From assembly GCF_000495815.1 (NCBI RefSeq), contig NZ_AWGE01000025.1, positions 1-55,230 on the forward strand: DNA of 55,230 nucleotides. The letters run 5' to 3'. Every line of letters starts with the position of its first letter. Within the stretch, counting starts at the first letter, position 1. Source of the stretch: Asticcacaulis sp. AC466 (GTDB taxonomy: Bacteria > Pseudomonadota > Alphaproteobacteria > Caulobacterales > Caulobacteraceae). A program made the translations under genes and the position numbers. The notes below the pieces were generated by a model. That model was not told the DNA's origin, ran no database searches, and saw nothing but the letters and a program-made list of their open reading frames with translations. Positions 7,290 to 17,400 of the stretch are shown here, in pieces.

Positions 7290-9613
7290 TTGGAAGGTAT
7301 GACGCTTGGCGGGCGGGTAAACGCCTGTGCCCATGTTCCGGGCACGGACGCCATATCAAGGTCAAGCACGCCACCGGCGACGATTTCCGCATGGGTGAGC
7401 CAGGCACGGTCGATCGGCTTACCGTTCAACCGGGCGGCGACGACATAGAGGTTGTCGGCCGAATTATTATGGGCGCGGATGGTGAAAGCCTTGCCCCCTT
7501 CGAGGTGGATCGTGCTGGCCGAAAAGAGCGGCGAGCCGATGTAATAAACCGGTTGGCCGGCATTGGGATACACGCCGATGGCGTTCCACACGAACCACGA
7601 CGACATGGCCCCGGCGTCATCATTACCGGGCAGGCCCGTCCGCTGCAGGCTGTAATTATCCGCCATGATCCGGCGCACGCGCTTTGCCGTCCGATCCGGG
7701 CGACCGGCATGGATATAGAGATACGGCGCCAGAATATCCGGCTCATTGCCTTGCGAATAGTGGCCGGTGTCGAACAGGCGATCGAGCCAGCCGGTAAAGG
7801 CCTCCGCCCCGCCGACCTTGCCGATCAGCCCGGCGACATCATGCGGCACATAGGTCGAATACTGCTGGCCGCTGCCCTCATAATAGGGCGCCTCCCACCA
7901 CGGCGTGGACTTGTCGGGATAGTCATAGGTGCAGCTATAGTTTTCCAGCCACGCCCCGTCGGCATAGCGCGGGCGGATGCAGCCCAAGCTGTCGTCCCAC
8001 AGCTTTTTCCAGCCTTGTGACCGCGCCAGGTAGCGCGCCGCATCGTCCGGTTTGCCAAGCTGGCTGGCCACCTCGGCGATGGCGAAGTCGTTATAGGCAT
8101 ATTCCAGGGTGCGCGAGGCCGAGCGCGGCTGGCTTAAGGAGACATAGCCCAGCGTGAGATAGTCCTTTAGCACCCGGCCCTGAAGCAGCGGTTTGTCCGA
8201 CTCGGCCTCGCCATCGGTCTTGAGCGCGGCATAGGCCAGATCATAGTCAAAGCCACCCAGATTCTTGACGATGGCATCCGCCACAACGACGTCGCCGTTC
8301 GATCCGCCCTGGGTCATGCCATTGGCACCGGCTATGCGGGCATCGGGCAGCCAACCGGTGTGTTTATAGGTGTCCAACAAGGAGCGTATCATGTCCCGCT
8401 GCCTTTGCGGCTCTATCAGGGTCAGCAAGGGATGCAGCGTCCGGAAAGTGTCCCACAGCGTGTAGAAGTCTTCGTAATGCGGCTCGGTCGATGTCCACCA
8501 CGCATTGTCACCGCTGAGGTCGTGCGGCATGGTCTCGCTGTGATAGAGCGCCGTGTAGAAGATGCGCCTTTGCGCCTCCGTACCGCCCTCTACGGTGATT
8601 TTTGACAGCGCCTGGTCCCAAAGCCCCTGGGCGCGCTGGCGCACGGCGTCAAAATCCCAGCCCGTTGCTTCGGCGGCCAGATGCGCCCTCGCCTGCTCCG
8701 CGCTGACAAAAGACACCGCCACCTTGACCTGAACGACCGGCTGTTTGGCGATGTCAAAACGCGCATAGCCGCCCAATTTGTGGGCGAAGGCCTGATCGAT
8801 ATCGTAATCGACCATGACGCTTTGCTTATGGGCCGGGCTCAGGCTTTGCGGCAGTCCGTCCAGGCTGCCGGTGCCGGGATGGGCGTCAAAGCCCCCCTGA
8901 CTGGCCCGCCAGGCGCCGACCTCCAGGGCCGGCCGATCAAAGACGGCATAGAAGTAAATCTTGTAAGGTGTCGGGTTCCACGCGCCTTCGAAACTGGCCC
9001 AGCCCGACAGGGTGTGATCGTCGATAATATCGACATGGGAGGCCGTCGCCCGCTGGCCCTTGCCGCCCATTTCGACAATGGAGCTGACGTTGAGGATGAC
9101 ATTGCCCGGCACGGACGCGCCCGCGGTCTGCGGGAAGGTCAGGCGCATGAAGCCCGTCATGCGCGTGGCCGTCACTTCGGTCTTGATCGCTTCGTCGGGC
9201 GTGTTACCCAGGACAACACTGTAATAGCCGGGGGCGGCCACCTCATGGCTCTTGGCGAAGACCAGATGATTGGCGCGCAATGGCCCCACCGTAGGCGACA
9301 GGCGGAAATTGCCGTACTGACTATCACCGCCGGTGCCGCTGACATGGGTCAAGCTCAGCCCCATGATCGGGCTGGCTGAGTCATAACCGTTGGTATCGCC
9401 CCGCGTGGTGTCCGGGCTGAAGGTGACGAAGCCGAACGGGATTTGCGCGCCGGGCACGGTGTTGCCGCCGACGGTCGAGCCGCCATCCACGCCGACAAAC
9501 GGATCCACCAGGGCGGACAGCCCTTGCGCCTGCGTGGCTGGGTCCGCCAGCGCCGCGCCATGGAGCACAACAGTGAATAACGCCACAAGGGGCAAGACCC
9601 GAAACCGATGCAC
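7286..9613 (-). CDS. GH92 family alpha-mannosidase, exported
   Basis: A 775-residue protein when read from the GTG at 9613, which has an AGAGGA ribosome site and places a signal peptide at the N-terminus (VLPLVALFTVVLHGAALA). GH92 hallmarks appear in order: VDPFVGVDGG, PGAQIPFGFVTFSPDT, LTHVSGTGG, DFYTLWDTFRTLHPL, GNEPDILAPYLY (the glutamate is the catalytic acid in this family) and GNDDAGAMSSWFVWNAIGVYP. GH92 enzymes are calcium-dependent exo-alpha-mannosidases acting on N-glycans or yeast mannans, often on alpha-1,2 links. Overlap with the phosphatase gene suggests joint processing of phosphorylated mannans or general glycan scavenging; that is inference. Confidence 0.95.
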   Translation of the reverse strand: MHRFRVLPLVALFTVVLHGAALADPATQAQGLSALVDPFVGVDGGSTVGGNTVPGAQIPFGFVTFSPDTTRGDTNGYDSASPIMGLSLTHVSGTGGDSQYGNFRLSPTVGPLRANHLVFAKSHEVAAPGYYSVVLGNTPDEAIKTEVTATRMTGFMRLTFPQTAGASVPGNVILNVSSIVEMGGKGQRATASHVDIIDDHTLSGWASFEGAWNPTPYKIYFYAVFDRPALEVGAWRASQGGFDAHPGTGSLDGLPQSLSPAHKQSVMVDYDIDQAFAHKLGGYARFDIAKQPVVQVKVAVSFVSAEQARAHLAAEATGWDFDAVRQRAQGLWDQALSKITVEGGTEAQRRIFYTALYHSETMPHDLSGDNAWWTSTEPHYEDFYTLWDTFRTLHPLLTLIEPQRQRDMIRSLLDTYKHTGWLPDARIAGANGMTQGGSNGDVVVADAIVKNLGGFDYDLAYAALKTDGEAESDKPLLQGRVLKDYLTLGYVSLSQPRSASRTLEYAYNDFAIAEVASQLGKPDDAARYLARSQGWKKLWDDSLGCIRPRYADGAWLENYSCTYDYPDKSTPWWEAPYYEGSGQQYSTYVPHDVAGLIGKVGGAEAFTGWLDRLFDTGHYSQGNEPDILAPYLYIHAGRPDRTAKRVRRIMADNYSLQRTGLPGNDDAGAMSSWFVWNAIGVYPNAGQPVYYIGSPLFSASTIHLEGGKAFTIRAHNNSADNLYVVAARLNGKPIDRAWLTHAEIVAGGVLDLDMASVPGTWAQAFTRPPSVIPSK

Positions 9614-9820
9614 GTGCGAATCCTCTGATCTGAAAGCCCTCTTAAAACCGGAGCCTCTCGAATTTAGTGGACCACATTTAGATATCAACGTCAATTGGTC
9701 GCCCAATTTGGCCACGGGCAACGCCCGCTACTCCGTTCACGCCCCGGTTGAAGATTTATTTACCATTGAGTCACCATGATTGAACAACCGGTGATCGGAT
9801 CAACGGACAGGCGGACCTCT

Positions 9821-10255
9821 ATGCAAATCCTATTGATTGAAGACAACGGAGGCGACGCGACTCTGGTGAAACTGGGGTTCAAGGACACAGCGCCCACCGC
9901 CACTATAAGCTGGCAAACCACCGCTGAGGCGGGCCTGCGCGCCCTGGAAAAATATCACGACCTATACGACTTGATACTGCTCGATCTCAACCTGCCAAAG
10001 ATGAGCGGCGCCCAGTTCGTGGCGCACGTCGCCACGCGTCCCGAAACGGGCAAGATCCCCATTATGATCCTGTCGAGTTCGCCGGCCTCGCAAGTTGTGG
10101 GCGCCCCGCATGGCGACCGTCCCTTAGGCTACATCACCAAGCCTTCCGACCTGGCCGGATATCGCAGCATCGCCAAATATCTCCACGATTGCTGGACCGC
10201 CGATGAGTGGACAGAGTCCGGTGAGATCAAGGTGAGGTTCAAACGATTTGATTAG
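9821..10255 (+). CDS. Single-domain CheY-like response regulator (Rcp1-like)
   Basis: A 144-residue receiver domain with no output domain. Key residues are visible: E7 and D8 in LLIEDNGGD, the phospho-acceptor D55 in LILLDLNLPKM, the switch serines in IMILSSS (85-87) and the conserved K107 in GYITKPSD. The NGGDATLVKLGF opening is typical of the phytochrome-associated Rcp1 group. The ATG at 9821 has a GGCGGA ribosome site; an earlier in-frame ATG at 9776 would add 15 residues. No sensor kinase is in the window, so the partner is elsewhere. Confidence 0.9.
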   Translation: MQILLIEDNGGDATLVKLGFKDTAPTATISWQTTAEAGLRALEKYHDLYDLILLDLNLPKMSGAQFVAHVATRPETGKIPIMILSSSPASQVVGAPHGDRPLGYITKPSDLAGYRSIAKYLHDCWTADEWTESGEIKVRFKRFD

Positions 10256-10478
10256 CCGGGCGCATGGCATTGCCGCGTTCCGATAAGGCAATGTCGCAAA
10301 TTTCCAGAGCAACCCTGCCGGGACCGAACGCATAGGTCGTTGAGTAAAAGAGACTTTCTCAGCCGATCAGAATATCCCATAACCGCAAGTACGGGGCTCG
10401 ACCAACCGACTTCCGGCGCCTATTGAAAATGCTGCGCAGCGCCTGAGCGTCCTAGGAGCACCTCCCAGCAAACCGCCT

Positions 10479-11420
10479 CTATTTATAGGACCACCGAAGC
10501 TCCAAACTTTCCCGATACAAATTCCTCACCTCGACCGAAAAAGTTCTCTTGCCCTCGGTCGTGATATCTTCGGGGTGCAGATACTCGACTCTGAGATCCT
10601 TTATCCGCATACACGTCATCCTCGCAATTTCAACATGCTCAGGAAACATGATCTGGACCGCCACTTTCGCCGCCATATGGTTTGGCGAGGTGACCCGGTA
10701 AATGGGATCTTCACCATTATACTCGTTTAAATGACAAGTGTGTGCGATCCTACGGACAACAACGTCCTTGAACATTACTCCGCTTTTGTAAAGCGAGTGA
10801 ACAATGCCATTTGGCAAGTATGTCGCGAAGAAGCTCGTTTTAAGGTGCCGATCAAATACTTCTATAATTTCTAACGAACGCTTTGAAAAGTATAAGTGCC
10901 TGTCTTTAGTTATAAGAGTGTTATTTAGTCTAGATGTTATATCTAGATTTCCCCTCACAATTTCCCCACGCTCACTTGTCGCCTGATGCTTGAAAGCATA
11001 AGCATCAGTTCGAGGCCGATTAGGGAAAAATTCTTGGGTGCGAGTAACTCTGGAGTGCTCAAGATCGTTACCCCAAAGTTCGAGCTTCATGTCTATATTG
11101 AGAACAGTGAACGGAACTTCCGACTGATTTAGATAGTCGACCGTGCTTCGCATCGATCCGACAACGATAAAGTATCCTATCACCGCAATTAGCACGGCAC
11201 CAATCAAGAACAGCCAGCCATTGACGGGGCTTTCTGGATAAATCGGGCCATAAGGCATCAACAAAACATGAAGAAATTTGGTTAACGACTCGGCGCGGTG
11301 CTCAAGTAGGTATTCCGCAGGCGCCGCAAAAAGCGAGGTCCACTCGCCAATCGTCACCAAAAAAGCAACAAGGGCAAGAGCCCGGGCAATTGGCCCGAAC
11401 CAACTCGGAAATCTATCCAT
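10479..11420 (-). CDS. Membrane protein with two N-terminal helices and an unknown cytoplasmic domain
   Basis: A 313-residue protein. Hydrophobic helices lie at about 12-32 (ALALVAFLVTIGEWT) and 68-90 (GWLFLIGAVLIAVIGYFIVVG). The remaining about 220 residues are soluble and strand-rich, with EVFDRHLKTSFFATYLPNG and a C-terminal SLELRWSYK. Base composition is more AT-rich than in neighbouring enzyme genes, which hints at recent gain. No family is recognised; the two-helix plus soluble-domain plan also occurs in defence effectors and sensors, but nothing specific supports that here. Confidence 0.65.
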   Translation of the reverse strand: MDRFPSWFGPIARALALVAFLVTIGEWTSLFAAPAEYLLEHRAESLTKFLHVLLMPYGPIYPESPVNGWLFLIGAVLIAVIGYFIVVGSMRSTVDYLNQSEVPFTVLNIDMKLELWGNDLEHSRVTRTQEFFPNRPRTDAYAFKHQATSERGEIVRGNLDITSRLNNTLITKDRHLYFSKRSLEIIEVFDRHLKTSFFATYLPNGIVHSLYKSGVMFKDVVVRRIAHTCHLNEYNGEDPIYRVTSPNHMAAKVAVQIMFPEHVEIARMTCMRIKDLRVEYLHPEDITTEGKRTFSVEVRNLYRESLELRWSYK

Positions 11421-12139
11421 TGCTCGCCCCCAGTGCGAAGAGACTGATTAAATCGGGCCTTCGCACAGAGGAGACGGGTAAGTTAGATAAGATCCTCGGA
11501 TTTCATGCGATACTCCCTCGGTAGTTGTGAACGATATGTGACATAGAAGTTTGCCGTCAATAAGGCATACAGCCAAGAGTCGAGTTATAAACAGGATTCT
11601 TTTAAGAAGTTGTATAGGAGTGCCGAAGCGTCCTGATAGGCGAGTCGACGAATCCCGCCCCGCTATTAAAGCCGGAGCGCTGCAAATTTCCAATAGCTTG
11701 ACAAAGCCCACCAATCGGAAATCAGTATAAATCCGCCATGCTCGCCTATTTAGGATAAAAATTAACCTTTGACAAGGACCGCCCGCGAATGCCGAGGCCA
11801 CCTTAAAAATAATCCATCCGCTGTTGGGGAACTTCCGCTCATGGGCATAACCGGACTTCATCTCTGCCCCCAAAGCAGACAGGTCGGCGCTGCACTTCCC
11901 CTTAACGAAAAGCCGTAACCCGGTAAGGCGCCTTACCGGGTTACGGTCATCCTGTCGCCGTGAAGCGCTTCCGCAGGGTGATGATGTCCGCGCGACGGTC
12001 ATCATGCTGAGGCGCTCCACCCACTGACATTGTCGTGACTAAGTGGCGGGGAAGCCACCGGCCCAACCTATTGACGGATGAAATTAACGTCGATGAATGT
12101 AACGCAAAGCTTCGCGTAAGAGCACGTTTCGCAAAGCAA
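11421..12139. other. 719-base stretch without a confident gene
   Basis: A minus-strand frame of 190 codons crosses most of this stretch, but its composition, lack of a ribosome site and lack of recognisable segments argue against a gene. The only clear structure is the perfect palindrome at 11913-11946, followed at about 11975-12012 by a weaker inverted repeat. The last about 100 bases precede the stop of the S9 peptidase gene. Confidence 0.5.
11913..11946. repeat. Perfect 34-base palindrome (17-bp arms, no loop)
   Basis: The arm CCGTAACCCGGTAAGGC is followed directly by its exact reverse complement, so all 34 bases are self-complementary. There is no T-run next to it, so it is not a standard intrinsic terminator. 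It could be a REP/BIME-like element, a cruciform, a recombinase or dimeric-protein binding site, or part of a mobile element. It lies in a gene-free stretch between two minus-strand genes. Confidence 0.9.
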
Positions 12140-14137
12140 TCAGGCCGGATTATATTTCGCCAGGAAATCGAGCGAGCGTTTGATCATATCGACGCGGTCT
12201 GCCTGGTTGCTTTCATTGTGATCCTGCTTTTCATACGGCACAAACTCATAGGTCTTGCCCGCATCGCGCAAGGCATTGGCCATGCGTTGCCCCTGCTCAA
12301 ATGGCACGATGCTGTCGTCACGGCCGTGGAAGATCAGGACCGGACAATAGGCATTGGCGGCCTGGCGGGCCGGGGAAATGGCGGCCCAGCCGTCCCGGGG
12401 GCCGTAAAGGTCCTTCCAGTAGCTGACCTCGGGATTGTTCTGCCAGTTGTTGTTCGCTTGCTCGAATTCCATCATGGTGATGAGGTCGCTCACGCCCGCG
12501 ATCGCGATCGCGGCATTGTACACGCCCCGGTCAAGCGTCGCGCCGGCCAGCGCCGCATAACCGCCATAGGAGGCGCCCATGATCGACACGCGCTTGGCAT
12601 CGACCAACCCCTTGCCGACAAGGTAACGAACCCCGTCCGACAGATCGGTCTGCATCTTGCGGCCCCATTCGCCATTTCCCGCCTGAACAAAACTGGCGCC
12701 ATAGCCGATTGAGCCACGGAAATTCGGTTGCAGCACGGCATAGCCCGCGGCGGTCAAGCACTGGACCTGAGCATCGAAATCGGCATAGTCGCGCGCCCTT
12801 GGACCGCCATGCGGGATGACGACCAACGGCAATGCCTTGGCGGTGACGTAGGGCGGCAGGCTGAGATAGGCGCTAATGGCCAGCCCGTCGCCGGCGATGT
12901 AGGAGATGATGTCCTTGTGCGACAGCCAGTCGACGGGAATGTCCGGATAATTCTTGGCCAGGAAGGTCGCCAGGCCCGTCGACAGATCAATGAAATAATA
13001 GCTGCCCGCATCGACATTGGATTCGGCGTAGACGATGACCTTACGCACGTCGTCGGCAAAACTGTCGATATAGACATGGTCGCCTTCGTCAAACACCGAG
13101 ATAAGCGCATCGCTGATTTTTTTGAGCGTCGGATCGAAATAGTGGTTTTCGACCCAGTCCTTATGCAGACGAAATCCGGCCAGATACCGGGTACGGGGGT
13201 GGAAAAGCGCCGAATAATCGGCGGCGTCATCGCCGTTGAACAGGGGCTCGCTCAGCTTGCCGTTGGCGTCGATCTCGTAATAGTCGCCGGCCCCCTTATC
13301 GTCGTACAGAATGATACTGAGCGTCTCATCCGTGCGCCCCAGCCCGGCCAGGTCGATTTTGAACCGGTTGGTCTTTGCAGTGTAGATGAGTTTCCACCGT
13401 GGCGCAGCCCCGGCGGCGTTGGTATTGATAAACAGCCGCCATTGCAAATTGACTGCGTCATATTCGGCATAGGCGGCAGGCGTGCCATCGGATTTCAGCA
13501 CCACATCCGTCGTCTCCACGGACAGGGTTGTGATCAGATGCGCCACCCCACCCTGGGTCGGAAAGCTGTATAGCGGGCGATAATATACCCCGTGATCATG
13601 GTCCATCAATATGCTGGACGCGGTGACGCGCGTCTCGCCATTCACCTTTATGACCCCCAGATCACCCACGACGATCGGGTAGAAATTCTCCATGCCCTCG
13701 AACAGCGTCGTCATCTTGCGCGTTTTTACGTTGATCAGGTGCGCAAGGAAGGCTTCGATCTTGTTCGCCGTGAACTCACGCAGGCTGGTCGTCGAGGAAT
13801 TTTCCAGCAACAAGGTGTCGTTGTCGGCAAAGGCCAGGCGCCTGACCTTGGCGGTGCCCATGTTCATTGTGCCCTTGTTGCCGCCATCGATATCCATGAA
13901 GGCCAGGATCTTGTTGTCGCCCTTTTGCATGACGAAGGCGATCTTGCCGGCGTCGGGCGAGATACAGAAGAATTCGGTATAAGGGTTTTTGATAAAGGTA
14001 TCGAACGAGGGCCGGGGCGACCGCGCCGTGTCCGATTGCGCAGCAGCGGACTGCGCCTTTGCACGCCCCGCCAGCGCCAGGGCGCCGGCCATACAGCCGC
14101 TCAAAACCGTTTTACGGCGCGATAAGGTATAGGTCAT
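12140..14137 (-). CDS. S9 family prolyl oligopeptidase / acylaminoacyl-peptidase, exported
   Basis: A 665-residue protein from the ATG at 14137, which has a GGGGGG ribosome site; the N-terminus LSRRKTVLSGCMAGALALAGRAKA is a Tat-like signal. The first about 400 residues form the beta-propeller-like part. The C-terminal alpha/beta hydrolase has the nucleophile motif GASYGGYA (Ser523), the acid in GRDDSIVP (Asp608) and the histidine in QDHNE (His640), and an oxyanion region VIPHGGP. This order is typical of S9 peptidases, which trim short peptides in the periplasm. It is divergent from the VIT gene. Confidence 0.93.
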   Translation of the reverse strand: MTYTLSRRKTVLSGCMAGALALAGRAKAQSAAAQSDTARSPRPSFDTFIKNPYTEFFCISPDAGKIAFVMQKGDNKILAFMDIDGGNKGTMNMGTAKVRRLAFADNDTLLLENSSTTSLREFTANKIEAFLAHLINVKTRKMTTLFEGMENFYPIVVGDLGVIKVNGETRVTASSILMDHDHGVYYRPLYSFPTQGGVAHLITTLSVETTDVVLKSDGTPAAYAEYDAVNLQWRLFINTNAAGAAPRWKLIYTAKTNRFKIDLAGLGRTDETLSIILYDDKGAGDYYEIDANGKLSEPLFNGDDAADYSALFHPRTRYLAGFRLHKDWVENHYFDPTLKKISDALISVFDEGDHVYIDSFADDVRKVIVYAESNVDAGSYYFIDLSTGLATFLAKNYPDIPVDWLSHKDIISYIAGDGLAISAYLSLPPYVTAKALPLVVIPHGGPRARDYADFDAQVQCLTAAGYAVLQPNFRGSIGYGASFVQAGNGEWGRKMQTDLSDGVRYLVGKGLVDAKRVSIMGASYGGYAALAGATLDRGVYNAAIAIAGVSDLITMMEFEQANNNWQNNPEVSYWKDLYGPRDGWAAISPARQAANAYCPVLIFHGRDDSIVPFEQGQRMANALRDAGKTYEFVPYEKQDHNESNQADRVDMIKRSLDFLAKYNPA

Positions 14138-14421
14138 GTTCGCCCCCCAAGGCATGCACACGTTCTACCCGGAGCCCTCAGGCTCTGGGACGTTTTGGAC
14201 AATCTATCCCGTTAACAGGGAGCTGTCACGCGCAATTAACCGATGGTTGCAAGTCGCCGCACCCGATTCAAAACTCAGCCAAAGGTAGCGAAATCCTTCA
14301 CACGCCATTAGAGGCCAGGTCAGACCTGTCATCGATGAAGGCCCTACCCGGCCCTCGCCATTAGCTGGCCATGAGTTTGCCATTATGACGGATCAATCCT
14401 TCCTGAAACGGGGAGGAAATC

Positions 14422-17400
14422 ATGACATATTCAGCAATTTTGAAGCGTGGCGCGGCCGGGCTGGCTATAGGTATCGCGCTGGGCGTAACGGCGGTTGCGG
14501 GCGCCACGACGCCGCTGCTGCGACCTGTGGAGGTCCGCCCGACTGGCAAACCGGCGCCGGATGAGCCCCGTCTGACCGACACGCCGGCACTGGATTTGAA
14601 GGCGCATAATACTCGGACCGATCGCACGGTCGGCGATGAAACCTCCTTACGCATTTCCACGCTCGATGCCCGTGTCGATATGGCCGGCCATATGGCGCAA
14701 ACGACCCTGACCATTACCTTCGCCAATACCACAGGGGCGACGCTCGAAGGCGATTTCAGCCTGCAACTGCCCGCGGACGCCTATGTCACCGGCTATGCGC
14801 TCGATGTTAACGGCGGGATGGTCGAGGGCGTCTTGCAATCGAAATTCCAGGCACGGGAGGCCTATGAGGAGCGTGTGCGCGCCGGCGTTGATCCTGGGCT
14901 TGCGGAAGTTGACGCGCGCAACATGTTCCGCACGCATGTCTTTCCGATCCGGCCACAGTCAGGCCGGACGATACGGGTCCGTTACGTCACACCGCTGGGG
15001 GCGGATAGCCGGTTTGAGCTGCCCCTGTCTACAGCCTATCGGGTGGATAAGGTCAGTCTCGACATCAGTGTACCCGCAACGGTTAAGGCCATGATGGATA
15101 CGCCGGATGAGCTGCGCTCCGGCGCGCCCGTCCTGGCCGAGGGCAGGCTTACCATGCCCTATAGCGGCCAAAACCTGTTCTTGGCCAAACGGATTGTCGT
15201 GGCGGTCAAGGCGTCGGACGACGTTGCCGTCATGCGTCATCGTAATGGCGATGCCTTCTTTGAATTTGTGGTGCCTGCCCAATCTCCCGGTAAAAGCCCG
15301 GTGCACACCTTGCGTCTCTACTGGGATGCGTCCCGCTCGCATCGGGACGATGATACCCAGGCGGAAGCACAGGTCGTGGCCGATTATATCGCGCAAGTGA
15401 AACCGCAAGCCGTCGATCTGATACTCTTCGCCGATAACGCGCCGCAAACCGTTCATTTCGACGCGCCCACACCCGATGCGGTGAAAAAGGCCTTGCTGGA
15501 GGCCAATTACGCCGGTGCGACCCGCTATGCCGGTCTGGCAAAAGTTCTGCCAGGACGCGCGGACGTCTGCCTTCTGGTGTCAGACGGCAGTGTGACGCTT
15601 GATGCCTTTGAGGCCGGTAAGTGGCCGTGTCGTGTCCTGACGCTAAGCGCGTCGAAATCGGCGCACCGCGATGTGCTGCGCACACTGGCGGGCCGTAATG
15701 GCGGTGTATTCGCCGATCTGACCGCCGGCCATGACGCCGCCTTGACGCAACTCATGATGCGCGGACCGAAGCTATGGGATTTGACGGACGCCGACGGTCG
15801 TCCGGTCGATTATGCCATCCGGCCGATGGGGACGGACAGCTATCGCGTCTTCGGTCCTGCGCCGACCGGCGGCAAGCTGGTGGTGGACTACGGCACGGGA
15901 CAACAAACCTATACCCTGGCTCAGGCGGTGGATAATGATGGGGCGGGCGCCTTATGGGGCGCGAGCCTGATCGACCGGCTCAACGCCAGTGGCGCGCCGG
16001 ATCGCGAAAAGGGGCTTGCCCTGGCACGGCGTTACAGTGTGGCGACGCCCGATGTCAGCTTCATTGTCCTGGAAACCGGCGGCGACTATGCGCGGGCGAA
16101 GATCGCGCCACCGGCGGACATCGATAAGTCTATCTGGACGGCTTATGTGCAGGCCCGCGACCAGATCGCCAAGACTGACGCCGAGGCAAAAGCAAAGCGC
16201 TTCGACGCTATTCTCGGCCAGTGGAACGGACAAAAAGATTGGTACGCCGCTAAGTACAAAACCCTGGCGCAAGCGAAAAAAGCCTTCGCGTCTGAGCCCG
16301 CCCCGACAGGCACAGTTACGGAGACAGGCACAGCTACGCAGGTGGCCCCGATCGCGGGCATAGTCACGGTAACGGGGACTCGGCGCGCCGACGCGCCGCC
16401 ACCGCCACCACCCGCGGTTCAGCCCAGAGAAACCCCGCCTTCGCCTGCGATGGCGCCGCCGCCTCCCCTGCCCGTACCGCCCGCGCCGATGCCGTCCGCT
16501 CCTGGGGGATACATCTCGTCGCAAAATGCTGACCTTTCCCTCAACGCATCTGTGGCTAAAAGTCCGCAAGCCCTTGCGGGTGTCGACATCGACCGTTCGG
16601 GCGGTGGTGATCGTAACACGGGCATGAGCATCACAACCGCGGAATGGAATCCGGAGCGGCCGTATCTGAAGGCCCTGAATGCGGTGAAGCCGGGCGACAC
16701 CACCGGGTTCGACACGACCTATCATGAGATGGAAAAGGCGTTCGGCGATACCCCAGGCTTCTATTTCGATGTCGCGGAATGGGTGTTCCGCAAGGGGGAT
16801 GCCACCCGGGCCGCCGCCATACTGCGCAACGCGCTCGACCTGCCGGCCAGCGATATCGATACGCAGATTATCGCCGCCGACCGATTGGCGCGCTATGGCG
16901 ACTATAGCGATGCCATCTGGCTGGATGAACGCATTCACGATCTGACACCGGAAAAACCTCAGGCGACACGTAATCTGGCCCTGGTGCTGATTGAGGCGAC
17001 CGACAAGCAACTGGCGGCTAAAACCATTGACCGGGCGGCGGCCATCGCGACCTATAAACGTGCGCTAGGCTTGCTGATGAACGTGGTGCTGACGCCATGG
17101 AATGCCGACTACGATGGTATCGAGATCATCTCCCTGATGGAGGCCAACCACCTGGTTGCCCAGCTCAAAGCTCTGGGCGTCCCCGCCGCCGACCTGGCGG
17201 ATATTATTGACCCCAGACTGGTCGCGCTGATGGATGTCGATATTCGTATCACGCTGGAATGGAACACGGACAAGACCGATATGGATCTTTGGGTCGATGA
17301 ACCCTCCGGCGAACGCGTGATCTACAATAATCCGAGAAGCCAACTCGGCGGGCGGCTATCCAACGATATGACACGCGGGTACGGCCCCGAAGAATATCTG

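Noticed and set aside
10266..10293. Hairpin CATTGCC / GGCAATG after the response regulator
   Set aside because: The loop is long and there is no T-run, so it does not qualify as a terminator.
11448..12020. Open frame of 190 codons on the minus strand
   Set aside because: It crosses the perfect palindrome, lacks a ribosome site and has no recognisable segment; composition does not fit coding DNA in this window.
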